Program-made: the position numbers and the translations under genes | DNA from: Phoronis australis | Taxonomy: Eukaryota; Phoronida; Phoronidae | Assembly (NCBI GenBank): GCA_002633005.1 | Contig: NMRA01000472.1 | Span: 32,716 to 96,715, forward strand | DNA length: 64,000 nucleotides | Direction of reading: 5' to 3' | The notes under the pieces: model-generated | What the model was told of the DNA's origin: nothing | The model's database searches: none | The model's input: only the letters and a program-made list of their open reading frames with translations | Shown: one piece after another, positions 49,501-63,700 of the stretch | How positions within the stretch are numbered: the stretch's first letter is position 1 | Layout of the letters: every line of letters begins with the position of its first letter

Positions 49501-52500
49501 GTATAACACAATGGGGGTTCAATAATTCTACGAGATTGAAACTTCTGCAGAAAAAAAGCTTTGGGAAATGTTACCACTTCTTCGCTTTTTTCACACACAG
49601 AACCAATTTGTAGGGAAATCAAAACACTCCTTCTTGACGACATATTTGACCAAGCTTGTCTAAAATTCTTTTACAAATTCAAACATAATTAATTGTTAAC
49701 AATTTTATCCAATTCCATCAGTCATCAAGAGATCTTCCTAGAATATGCAGTCAACAACTCCTCCTAAAACTGCCCTCCTACAACAGAAAAAGCTGTGGAA
49801 ATTCCTCAATGGCCAAAATACCGAATCTAATAAACAACTGTATCCTTCCGAGATATATGACTGACAAAATCGACACGCATAGTTTATATGGGTTCACCTT
49901 GTATTTAAAAATTACATATCAAGCACTTACAGCTCTCAATGTAACATTCTACATCGTTATGCATGTTCTTATTTAAGTAAACGTGATCATATGCTTTTCT
50001 AATCATGCGGTCTCCCTTGTATCAATAGTCGTCTCTGTGCTTTATTCTTAGTAAAGGATATTAATTTACATTTTAAATAAACTAGCACTGCATCTTATTA
50101 CATTGTAGATGTACTTATTTCTGTTGTTATTTATATTCATTTGTTCTTCTTAATTGTTAATATCTATTTAACTTATTGTTACTCGGTAGTCAGCTAGTAG
50201 CGGCCCGTGCCTTTGCTGGTCATCCAGTCATATCACAAGGTATGTTTTATATGCTAATGCTGATCCACGCCATCCATCAACCCGAACGGAAGCCGCTGTT
50301 CAACATGATGATCAGGTTTTCCATATGGCCAGCTCGTCTCAAGCTCAGTCGGACCAGCACTAGAGGTTAGGCCAAGGCCCGCAAGACAAGTCGTCATGGA
50401 AATTTATTTGTTGGAATATCGAAGGTCTAAAGCATAAAATACAGAGATCTGATTTTGTAAATNATATACAATGCTCTTATACCATAACATCTATATTTTG
50501 GTATAACACAATGGGGGTTCAATAATTCTACGAGATTGAAACTTCTGCAGAAAAAATGCTTTGAGAAATGTTACCACTTCTTCGCTTTTTTCACACACAG
50601 AACCAATTTGTAGGGAAATCAAAACACTCCTTCTTGACGACATATTTGACCAAGCTTGTCTAACATTCTTTTACAAATTCAAACATAATTAATTGTTAAC
50701 AATTTTATCCAATTCCATCAGTCATCAAGAGATCGTCCAAGAATATGCAGTCAACAACTCCTCCTAAAACTGCCCTCCTACAACAGAAAAAGCTGTGAAA
50801 ATTCCTCAATGGCCAAAATACCGAATCTAATAAGCAACTGTATCCTTCCGAGATATATGACTGACAAAATCGACACGCATAGTTTATATGGGTTCACCTT
50901 GTATTTAAAAATTCAATATCAAGCACTTGCAGCTCTCAATGTAACATTCTACATCGTTATGCATGTTCTAATTTAAGTAACCGTGATCATATGCTTTTCT
51001 AATCATGCAGTCTCTCTTGTATCAATAGTCTCTGTGCTTTATTCTTAGTAAAGTATATTAATTTACATTTTAAATAAACTAGCACTGCATCTTATTACAT
51101 TGTAGTTGTACTTATTTCTGTTGTTATTTATATTCATTTGTTCTTCTTAATTGTTAATATCTATTTAACTTATTGTTACTCGGTAGTCAGCTAGTAGCGG
51201 CCCGTGCCTTTGCTGGTCATCCAGTCATATCACAAGGTATGTTTTATATGATTTAAAAAAATAAATATCTCTCTCTCTCTGCACGGTTTAGTCCACTGCG
51301 TCAAATATGTAATTAAGTAAAATGAGCAAACCAATTCACATGCGTTTCCCGTTTAAGTAGACAGAATAGTGAAACCAGTTTAAGCCTATAGTTATCGAAA
51401 GAAATCGACTAGACTGTCAAAAGGTTACAGTATGTCATTTTAAAAGCGTTTTCACAAATTCCTTCTTTTTGCTGAGAATCAATTGTGCCCAGTTTTGGAG
51501 CGCATGCTGTTGCTTTTAGTATCATTCCTGTAACTATTGGCTTTTACGCCTAATTTCGCTGCAATTGAAAATTATTGCTATCGTCGATCGCCCCAGCATC
51601 GACTGACAAGCGAAGTTGAGATACCGGGGCTACAAACTAAAAAAATAATTTTGCGTAAATCTCTGTGTCCAAACAACCAGCAATATTCACAGACTGGTGG
51701 CATGAATGTATTATAAAGTCTTGTGTTCGACATTTACTCGCCACTTTAAGAGAAATCTGCATTTTGATTGCGGGTCTCCATGAAGCGAAATGCAATCTTC
51801 AGCTTGTTTACTCTAGCGCACGCGCTGAGCATTCTCAGCTGGAAACCATGGACTTGTGCATGGAAATAATGGTCGAAATTATGGAGAGGGGTGTTCTTTC
51901 AGGTTATCATATTACAACTACGTTGGCGAAGTTAATAAAATCTCGATCAGCACATGGCACACGAACGACGTCAGTTTAAAAGTCGTAAGTGGCAATGAAC
52001 TTTTGGAACGTCAATTTCTGGCTGTAACACCATGTGTAGTATATATACTGATCATACAACTTGACCTATGTATTCTATCATTACAGCGTGCGATACCAAG
52101 ACTAGCCGCGAGAATTTGCACAGTGAATTTCCGGATGTTTATTCGACTTTACCTTGATTGAGTGTTGTAGTTATCAAACCACGCCCAATTTCAACAAACA
52201 TGATAATTACACTGGCCATCATTTATATGCACCGACCTTTGACCCTGGCAAGACGTCGAGAATAATCTGGCCTCCATATCTTTTTCAGTTTGAATCTTAG
52301 AAGCACTTTCGAAAAATGGAGAAATAATTACAAATCAAGAAAACTTTACTCTGATGACAGTTCTTCTGAAAAAAGTGAAATAGAGAACCTCAATGTTTCA
52401 AATAAGCTTCCCCATAATTTTGCTATGGAGTTTGAGGGACCCCTAGCATATGAAGAACTCTGGTCTGTATTGAACAGCTCAAAAATGAAAAAGCCCCGGT

Positions 52501-55500
52501 CAGACTGTTTCACAAATGAATTTTTTAAGTTTTTCTTGAAAGGCTTAGACTAATTTATTTTAAGACACATAAATGAAAGCTATGAAAAAATCGCAAAACG
52601 GGGGTTGTAACTTTAATTCCAAATCTAGATAAGGCTAAAAATCATAAAACCTGGAGACCAATAACTTTGCTCAACAGTGTTTACAAGTTGGCATCCGGAT
52701 GTATTGATAGACGAATGAAAAGGCACTGGATATATATTTTCCCCGAATCAGACGGAATTTATAAAAGGGAGCTGTAAGGGTGAGAACATAAGATTGAACT
52801 ATGATGGCTGTTATTACAAATAGATTTTGAAAAAGCTTTTGATAGTCTGTCATGGAACTTCATAAATAAGGTTTTGGATATTTTTAATTGCAAGGCGTTA
52901 AGCGTTGGATTAAAAATTTTATAATTGTCCGGTGTCATATAATGATCAAAACGGTTTTTTGTCCAAAAGTTTTACTCTGCACAGGGGCTGTAGACAAGGT
53001 AATCCTCTTTCTCCATATGATTTCATTTTATGTGCTGGAATGTTCGTGCTACTTACGTAATCTCAAATACAGTATTGTGTAATATGAAGACGAAACAAGA
53101 TAGGGAAATTAAAGGCTTTCAAATAGGAAATGATAAATTTATACTTACTCAGTATGGTGATGACAAAACGTTTTTCTAAGATGGTTCTTGGCGTAGTTTG
53201 AAAACTACTATGGAAGTTTTGATTAAATATGCAGAATTGTCTGGAATGAGAGTAAATTCTTCCAAAAATGTTATTTGGATGGGCAGTAAAAAATTTGTAA
53301 AGATGTTTTCCATCATGCAAGATGGAAGTCAGAATGGGGCATAACGGAATTTAAGATACTAGGTATCCATTTCAGTGTTAACCTAGAAAAAATAATTAAC
53401 ATCAAATACAATGAGAGGATTGAGGAAATCAATAATTTTATCAAAATTTGGTCTAGAACAGAAATCTCTTTTTTGGGTAGTTACGGTGGTAAAGATCTTT
53501 GTGGTGCCAAAATTATTTACAAAATGACAACCCTGCCTCCTCCATCACACATATTTAAGATTGAATTAAACTCAAACATTTTAAAGTTTATTAGGAATAA
53601 CAAAGTTGAGAGAGTGAAGAGAGACGTATTAACTAAAACTAATGAGAAAGAGGGAGGGAAAATGATGAATATAATTCATTTTAACAAGGCTATAAAAATT
53701 TCATGGATAAAAAGACTACTTACCTCTGAATAAAAATGTGTGAAATTATTTGAACTTGAAACATTGGATTGCAAAGTCAAACATTATAAATTTTGGAAAT
53801 GATTACTTTTAGAATCATACTGAAGTAACCAATCCGTTATGGAACGAAATACTAAGTAATTGGTATTTGGTCATAAGTAAACAGCCCCATAAAGATCCGA
53901 ATGATTTGCTCTAAACAAGTTTATGGCATAATAGACAGAAAACCTATCTTCTTTAGCAAGTATGCTAGTGGTGGTGTTCTTTTTATTAATGACCTACTTG
54001 ATGAAAATAACTGGTTTTACTAATTTACTGAATTTTAAAAAATCTCGAATATAGCTACGCACTTTTTGGAATATCGTTCTCTGATTAGGTCTATTAGGCT
54101 GTTTCTGAGGAGAACACCATAAAAATGCAGTTAATTAAGATATATGGACCAATAATACCTTTTAATATCCGTAATTTTTAAACTGCACGTCAATATGTAA
54201 AATGAAATTGTTTGCACGAACAAAAGTTTGCCTATTGCCCGAAAAATATTTCAAGAAGAAGGTTATAACTTTGGAAGTGATTACTCGAAAAATTTATATT
54301 CGTTGTCTTTTAAAACTACTTACGATTTCAAGTTATGTACACTGCAGTTTAAACTATTACATAGAATATTTGTGACGCACTCTTTCCTGATGTATGTACT
54401 TTCTGCTAGTCACAAACTGAAACAGTGGATCACATCCTTTTCGAATGTAATAATATAAAAATATGGATAGAAGAATTAGCGCAGTTGAGTGTTGTCGGTA
54501 AAAAGTATCAATTTGATTATCGACAAAAAACAATGATTTTTATATTGTCAGTGATAATAGACATCGGCTAATGTTTTACTACAAAGATTTAAGAAAAATA
54601 ATCCAGCCACATGATAGTTCCATTTTCCCATTCGACTAAAAAGAAGAAACAGGATGATTCGATTTCAAAATAAAAAACACTGTAGGGAGTTTTTGGTTGT
54701 TAGGTCTCCGTTCAACAAAAACGCTGTCCAGACGTTCTTTCACCTTTGAGTTCTGGAATGGACCCAGATGTCCCGCGTTTTATCCGGAAATTCCGCTTTT
54801 CAATTCAGTTGTCTCGGTTCTTTATTCTCGAGTACTGACAACTATGCAACAAATGTTCAAAATAACATTGTCACTTTGTCATGGATATTTTTATTATCCA
54901 GAGTCCACTATCTTGAGTAACAGAACATTGCAAAATGTGTTACAATGTCTCTTGTTTAGGGTAGCACATATCACACGTATTATGAGCTGCAGAAACAGGC
55001 TTATTTGTAAACAGCTATGGAAAGTCCTACACTGCAACCTGTGTAATGGTCTCTACATTGTTCATTTCAAAGCTACATAATAGACGCTTGTTCGTTTTTT
55101 ATCTTTCAGAAAACTTTATCTGCAAATTTCGAATATGTAGTGGGAGTAATTAGCTCATCACGTTGTTGTAGATGTCACTGCCTCATGAATTTTTACTAAA
55201 GAATTGTATCACACGTGACCCTATGGCCCAATTAATATGGAAAGATGTAACTATGATTTGGGATGAACGCCTAGGTAAATTTTTCACAGCAACTGTGACT
55301 GGTCCATATTCTTATAAGTATTTGTCTTGATAGGGTAGAAATGTTTTGAATCATCAAAATTCTTTCCCTGATGGTTTAATAAGTCATTTATAAACCCTTC
55401 CTGGTTCGTTACTATTACACCTTGCTATTTTTTGCATTTCGGCAACACTATGAATTTTAGAATTAAAAAAAAATGAGCTGGTCAGGCATGAGATATAATA

Positions 55501-58500
55501 ATTATTCATGAATTAATGTAATGTATTTATCGTTTGCTTCTGGTATAATCATACACCGTTAAAAACTGCCGGATGAAGAGCTTTCTTATGATATGACTCT
55601 AATTGGTTCAAAAACGGCGGAGTTTTAGTGATAGTAAATTCTATAGCATTAACCAACACCGGAACAAATCAATGTAAACAAATTCCGCTTTCTCAAAACA
55701 ATATAATCGTAATGCAATAAATGAAGATTTTTTTAACAAAATAAACAGGATTTGTTAAAAGTTTCTATTTTTGGTTTACACGTGGTGAAACAGCGAAATG
55801 CCGTCTAAGTTAATCGTCTCTGAACTACATTTTTCACAAAATAATAAAATTTCAGTGTAAAAACGCATGCTTACACGTTTGACACTGAAGCGTAAATTGA
55901 AGCACAAATTACACACAACACACAGATGTACAATATAGGCCCAGTGTGATTTATATTCAATATTTAATCATTTTCATTGTTAATACAATTAGAGTTATTG
56001 ATTTCAATCACTACTTAACTTTAGTTGCTGATGTTATATTATGGAAATTTACCTTGTATATACTGTAGCCTATGCACAACAGAGGGACACCAGTTTCTCT
56101 CTTCATCTTTCGTCGATTCTTTTGCATTAAACCGATGACAAAGGAGCAAAGGTCATCCGTATCATCGTCAGTGTCCTCGGCGTTGACGACGAACTGGGGA
56201 TTAGTGGCAAAGGTATCTGAAGTTTCGAGAAAAGAAGTCAGGCAGATAAACGTGCAGAGGTTTGCCAAACATTGATAGATTGTATAAATACGGACAGATC
56301 CCTAGTTCGATATCAGCTTGAATGGCTACCTGGAGAGCAATTCCTGTTCCACGATGAATAATTGATTGGCTTGAGGGATCGGTCTGTATTAGTTATGACA
56401 TACGACCATCGAAATTTCATTTATCTGATTTTTCACTTGTTATTATTGGGTTGGTATTTTCTTGCCTGGTAATTTGATGTACTGGCATCGTCTACTCGCA
56501 ATGTTGTCAGGCAGAGTTTTGTAGTTTCAGCAGCCTTATTGGTTCTGGCGTCTTGAATTAAAATTAAAAGTGGTATTTCGTCACGGCCTAGCCGGTTGAC
56601 GTTGCGCCGTAATGATAGTTATCGTACCGCCTGTTACCCAAACATAGAACAGAAGTATGAATGATCGTGAGATAAAACAGGGCAAAAGTTACATCTGGTT
56701 CAGCATTGTTATTACTCAGTGAGAACCAAGACACCGAGACTTTGGTTGAAAACTTGACTACCAGTTTAGCCTCGCAAACACCCTGTTCTAGAAACTGGCT
56801 ATGTGTTTGGCTGACAATTCTGCAAGCGTTATGTAAGTATCGAAGTGGACAGCTTAAATCCTCCTAGTCATATGGATTTCAGGAGTAGATAGCGCGGTCA
56901 GTTTGACGTTTACTATGTTACATGTGAATTCAAAAAAGCCAAATGTCAGGCAGGTAGCTATGTTGTTACATGCAGCTGGGCTGGACTGGCAGACAATTAC
57001 TAAAGTTCCGTTAGCAAAATTTGACGATCACTACTAACGGAAAAAAACGTTGTGTCTGAACGTTAACCTTTGTGTATGCGTGATCAACGCTGGAAAGAAG
57101 CCGCACAGTATTTGGTGACGGTCCTCAGAAGGAACATTCATTAGCGAAAATTGACGACATCTTCAGGGCTGCTTAGTCAGCAAGGAAACAGATTTCAGTC
57201 ATGTCAGTACACTCTTTCGCGGTGATACGAAAGGTAGCACTGTGGAGTGTTGTTCAACATGGCTTCTCATTGGTTAGCTAATGAAATCGACGTCATGACA
57301 TTCAGTCATTCCCATTGGTTGAAATCTGGGAAACCCTTTCAGTTTACCGTTACGCAGCATGGCGACCACCTTTGACCTGAATAGTTGCAATTTATTAAAA
57401 CGGGTAGTGATCGAAGTAAATAAAATCAAGAGAACCCCGATCCCGTGTACTGTTTATAATGTTTCCACAGGGCCACTTTTCAGTAAAGGTGGCGCTGTGT
57501 CAGAGGGTACCATGTCAAATTGACAAGTGTGACGTCACTGAAGCAGTTATGCTTACATACAGGAGATGGACACACGTAAGGCATGAAAAAGCATCCGGTA
57601 TGAAACAAAACCGAAAGGGCCACCCACCAGCCGTTTCATTAGTATGGTGCAAAACGTAAAGGGGGCCAGCGTATGGACAAGACTGCAGCAAGTATAATGA
57701 GAAAATCACTTCCGCAAAGTATGCAAGGGCGGTAGTTTGTAAACATGTAAAGACACTCAAACTTAACGGCGTGAACATTGTAGTTAAGCTCGTCACAGGC
57801 GCGCTGAAGAGAATACGATTACACTTTCAGAGTATGAAAGACTTCTTAGTCCTGACCTCATCGTCTGTGTTGGTTTCAAAGTGAAGCAACTTGGCAAAGT
57901 ACTTCTGGGTGTGTCTGCATCAACTTCAGGCGTCATGATTCAAGATGTGACTGATATTAATAGCCTACTGTTTTTGAGTGAGTTCTCTTGAGACCAATTA
58001 ATAGGTAGTTCAGCGCACTATTCATGCCAGTCAAACAACCCCTGTATTCTCGTCATCCACTTGGATAATCCAATGTTTTCTCAGGGCTGGGTAAATATGA
58101 GACCAAATACCACATAAAACAGCTTATCTTTTTAAATGCCTTAATTTTATTAAAATGACACCATAAAAAACATTTTCGAGACTCGAAAGTGAGTCTCTAT
58201 ATTAATATAGGAACCCACCGAGGACCACCAAGAGTGTGGCCCTCTATATTGATATAAGGGTCACAGAGTTTTGGACGCGTTCAGTCAGAATGATCTACAT
58301 CAATATAGAAGGCTTCTCTTTTTGGCCGCTTTCCAATGGGCCGCCTATGTTAATATAGGTCCCCACTTTTGAGGCCTAAAATGGATGTCATTCTAATAAA
58401 AACGAATTAAAATAAATAGCTCTTATTCAAATAGGCAGCAATTCATTTTGAGCCTCACAAGTGGGAATCCCTTTACTAATATAAGCGGCCCCCCGAGGAC

Positions 58501-60724
58501 CACCAAGAAAAGGCCCCTATATTGGTTTAAGGGTCAAACTTTTTGTTCGCCTTCAGGTTGGGCCTCCATACTAATATAAGCGTTTCCGCTTTTTGGCCGC
58601 TTTCAGGAGGGGTCCCTTAAATTAATAATGGAATTAAATGCTAAAATCATGTCATCCCCACTTCCCATGTGTACAAGCAACGTTAAGTGGTACATTGTTC
58701 TGTAGTATAATTGGCACACAAGATGCGTCGTGGTGGCTGATGACAAGTCATACTGTTCGAACACTTTTGACGCTCCTTGGAGAGGAAAAGATTTGCGCGC
58801 ATGTCATTTAGCATCTAATCTGACAGTGACGTCAATTCAAAGTGCAATGAGCAAACCTTTGATGACATCCCTGGTGTCCTCATTATTGCAAATGTGTGAT
58901 TATGGCTGCCGGCAGTGAGATCGAGCATGATGTCATTCTTAGGAATGTGATGGACCGTACGCGCAAAAGTACATTGGGTTCAATCGGTCCACAATTCAGT
59001 CTAAATTGAATACTGTCATATACATCGTCAACGTGATCTGAGTAGATGGCTTTGCTCTTTTCCCAAGAAAGCAGAGGCTATCAGACACATCGCAGTCTCA
59101 TAGTTTGGTCTTGGGTCATGCCTACACCTAGATGGCGCTTACTACCTATACATCCGCTGTCTTGTGCTAACCTTGCTGGCGATGTTGCTTGTCGTCCGTC
59201 TCCACACATGGAAGCGATTGTTCATGCTTTTATGCAGTCAGCCCCTGTCTCTAGCACAGAGCTGGTATATTTCAAATCTGCTACTGTGAATGATCATGAC
59301 ATGCAAACCTACGTCAACACACTTTGCAAGGTTGGTCGGACGCGCTTTCTGCTGTGAGCCCTGAACTTATTAGTTTCTGGAATTTACGATCTGGAATGAG
59401 GCTGAAGGCTTAATTACTGTTTTACATTGATCGCATCATTGTTCTACTGTTTTGCGGAAATCAATGCATCACCACGACATTTGTGGCCACATCACCACGG
59501 TGGCATTCGGTGTTGGTAAGCTTGTTGTCAAACAGTGCTTCTCAAGGAAAGCATTGACACTGACAAGGAGTTCGTCTGTCAACAATAGTCTAAGATCAGA
59601 AAATATTTTGTTGAAATAACAGTTTGGCTTTCACTAGGGGGGTTGGGGGTGATAAATGACGACGAGGAATGAAGTGCTTAATAGCTTTTCTGTTTCTCTT
59701 GCATCCGTGTTCTCTGATTATGGGACAAATGATTGTAACACACACCCAGGCACGCATACACACACAAGCACACACGTCACTTATCTATTTACCTATACAT
59801 CAAATTGGCTGGAAATTACTGCTGAACATATTTAAGCTTTGTTTATTTTTCTCAATTTCTTAATATGTACACGTATTAATACTTCTTTGTCCGCAATGAG
59901 GATTGGAAGGAAAATTGTGCGACGTTTGGATGACTAAGGAATAGCACATTGTGCGCAAGGGAATATGTGTTTCAAAAGACGACCAACAAACGTTGTTTCC
60001 ACTTTTTGATTTAAAATTTCCATCAATTTTTTTACTGTACTGGACATGCCTTTCTTTGCCAGTTTGGAATCTACACATATTGGATTTCTTATCCCATTTC
60101 CATTGCTTTTGGGAAGTTTGTACTTGTTAATCACCGTTCTTACTGAGAAAGTTGCGACAGCCTCCAGCGCTAAATCCTTTGAGCCACTTTCCTGTTTCTT
60201 GACGCCCCTCCCATGACTTCGCCGAGATATCGCCGGTCACTGAATCTGGTCCCAAGGTACAAATTTCCAACTTGTCGAAGTATCTCATGAAGTCGCTGAA
60301 TGACATCCTGTGATAATTGAGTTAAGAAAGTCCTAGCATAGAGTATCACAGACCGGAACTCATTCATTCACCCAAAACATGTCGAGGAATGTCCTAACTA
60401 ATGCATTTGTCGGAAGTGTTCATTGACTTTCCATGCGCAGTCAGCCTAAAATATAGGGGGGCTAGAATTTTTCGGTATGCGGACCTTTTACTGAAAGAAG
60501 TTCACAAGGACTAAAAAAACGGGGCCACTAGGTTCAGGCCGACGCACCGTGCATCCGCACCGACTTCCCGTGAATTTTATGGACTTTTGTCTCGTGTACT
60601 CGGACTTTTTGTTTCACTGAGGCGGACCTTTTTGCCCAATTCGCCAAATTGCCCCTACCCCCTCCTGGGTGCGCCTATGGTTACGTACACTGTAGTGCAA
60701 ATTGTCATATATCTATACGTGTGT

Positions 60725-60762
<38 letters not shown>

Positions 60763-63700
60763 GCGTGTGCGTGTGTGTGTTAACGAAGAGGGTGCTACCA
60801 AACTGTTTGGTAGCAGCCCGCGGTCATTTTGTACACCAACATGGCCGAAAAATAATTCTAAGCAAGAAATAGCTAATAATAGCACCATTCACTATGTTGA
60901 AAATCACACGTTTCGGCTAAAGATTTTGGAATCGCTATTGATCAGTCATGAAAAACCTGTGTTGAATGAGCAGCTCACAGGTGTGTAACGCACGCTGGCT
61001 CTGTTTCGGTAGGGTTGTGGCTTCCCACCGTGTGTTGCATTCACACTCTCTGCTATTACGCCCCCCCCTTCCCGCTGTCGCGTGTATTTCATTGTTTAAT
61101 TCGCTACGTACATGTATATGATCATTCCACTTATTGCCTGATGACGAGACATGCAGTCTCGAAACATAGCTAGTATTTTAAATAGAGAATCCAGCACGAT
61201 TCTCAGGTTTATGACATGGGCAAAATCGGAAATAGCCTCGGGATTTTGACGAAATTTCCTTGAGGTTTTGTCCATGTCATAAATATGAGACGACTGTAGG
61301 ATTTGTTTTCTTAAATGAACCGTAAAACGATCTTTTTTGCTGAAAAACTCGACGTTTCTAAAATTTTCAACCACACGACGCAACACGCTTTCGCAATGTA
61401 AAGTAATTCAGTTACTTTTTGCTAATAAGTTTATTTTAAGCTTAACAATTGTAAATTGCATTCAACTTTTGTAGCAAATATTCAACTAATAAATAGTGTT
61501 TGAAGTTGTAATATTAAAACTTTAAAAAATATTATAAATAACAGCCAGCAAGGCTTACCCGCGCGTGAGCACTGAACTGACCTTGAGACAGCACAGCTAG
61601 ACAGTCTCACCGCGTTTCTTGAGTTTGGCTCTTCTCCGTTTGAATGAACGTGGGTATGGAATTCGCCGCTGAAGATGGGTCCGTATAAGAAGTTGTTTGC
61701 ATGTCATTCCGATTGGGAGTGTGTACACTTGCGACACCCGATTTGTCAGTCATAACCTTGTCACCTCGGAATTCCGGCATTGTTTGATTGGCGCTCGTTT
61801 GGTTGTTTTAGTGTTTTGCAGACGATAAAATGTGTGGCATATGGATTTCTACTTTGCACCACTTTGTGATTTGCAAATGTAATATAAAAAATTACGTACT
61901 TGGTGTTATTAACCAGTCGTGTCTTAACACATTCCAGGTCATGTGAGAATTTGTTTGTTCGTTATGTCTCTTGGTGTTTTCACACCTAGCCCGGAGAGAA
62001 TGTTGAGAGTTGTTGCTGTTATTTCACACAAAAAGTACATAGGCAAATCTAATGCAGCATAAGATAACACTATCTAAAAGTAAGAATCAACACGGAATTC
62101 AGCAGTACGAAAAATATCACCAAAAAGAAAAAAAAAACAACACACAGAGCTAAGCAGACAGAAACACAGAATCCCTATTAAAACTTCTCCAGGTAAGCTT
62201 TCTAAAGTAATTCACAAGAGAGATACAACATTTAAATATTTTCACCAGTTTCTTTAGTTTTGAAAATTATCAATTCCCACAAAATGCCTTTTACATTAAA
62301 ATCGTTGTCTAACTAAATAAAGAATTTACCCGACGTTTGACACGACTTTTCAAAGTACGAGATACCAAAAGCTGGTAACTTACCAAAATTCACCATCATC
62401 TTCAAAGGTTAGCCCCATTTTTCGCTTTTCAGAGTCGCTCAATCCCCTCCACTCGCTAGACCTGGAAATAGATCGTTTCTTAAGATGCAGCATATGCACG
62501 CATAAGGTCTGATTGATTTTTTGTGAGATATGAAGCAAGGTACGTGGATTCCAGTCCCGCTCCCCTTGACGTGTACTGAGCTAACCTGAGCAACGTGCCG
62601 AGTAAACAATAAGATTTATCATATTAGCTTGTATCGACAGGAAAAAATCTTCAAATAGAACAAACACCGAATTCAATCCCACAATTCGTCAATTCAGCCC
62701 CATCGACAAATCACTTCAGTTGCTACGATAGGCCAATTAGCTTCCGAGAAAACTTGCGAAACACTAGCTCGCTTTTCATTCGTGTAATTTTGCGAGGTTT
62801 TGTGAGATCTTACTTTCTTGCAAGAAACGCTCTTCGTGTACTTTTCAACGGAAGTGCGTGTGAGGTTTGTAAGTTCTAATGCTGGCGTGCGTACAGTAAC
62901 GCCAGGACCTACACCAACACCTTGCTAAAATCTATCCAAAGTCACGTGATCTCATTTAAAATACACGGCAATATCTCACGTAATCTCGCGAAGTCTTGCT
63001 TTTTAACGAGGTCCTCGCATTACTGAACGGGAGGCTGGTTTTGTACATGCAAACAAAGAGCAACGCATACACGACCATCTTGTGAATTATACGCAGTCTT
63101 CGTTACTCACGGTAGATTAAAAGTCATTTATGCGTGTACCTAGGACTATTAGCATCTATTTCTAGAAGTAGTCTCCACTTCTGCCGCGGCTACCAACAAA
63201 CAGCACACATACCAGGCATTTACTTCGAAAACCAACAATAGTGTTTATTCTATATACGGATTTTGGTCAGAATCATATTTGCATGTTGCCAAATATGGGT
63301 GTAAGGTTATCATTACCTCACAATCTCGGACATCGAAAGCAATGCCAAGTGATCATTTATAGTTTTGGTAACTGGATTTTATGACTAGCTGCAACTACTC
63401 TCAGTCATGTTTTTTCAATCTCGATTTAGTACGATTTTTGTCGAACTATTTTTGAACGGACTCACCAATGTCGCCCATCCCTTCCACAGGTTACAAAAGT
63501 GTCCATACTTGAAAATGAAAAAGCATTTAGGCCATACCGCAAGGAGCCAATTCCAATAGCACCCCACAATAACCTAATGGAACTTTATGTGTTTATGCAT
63601 GAACATTGAAAATAGAACAGGGGCAATGGGAAGACAAAAAAAAACGTACGATTAATTCAATTTCGATGTGCTTGTTAATAAGCGAGACATTTTGAAGGCG

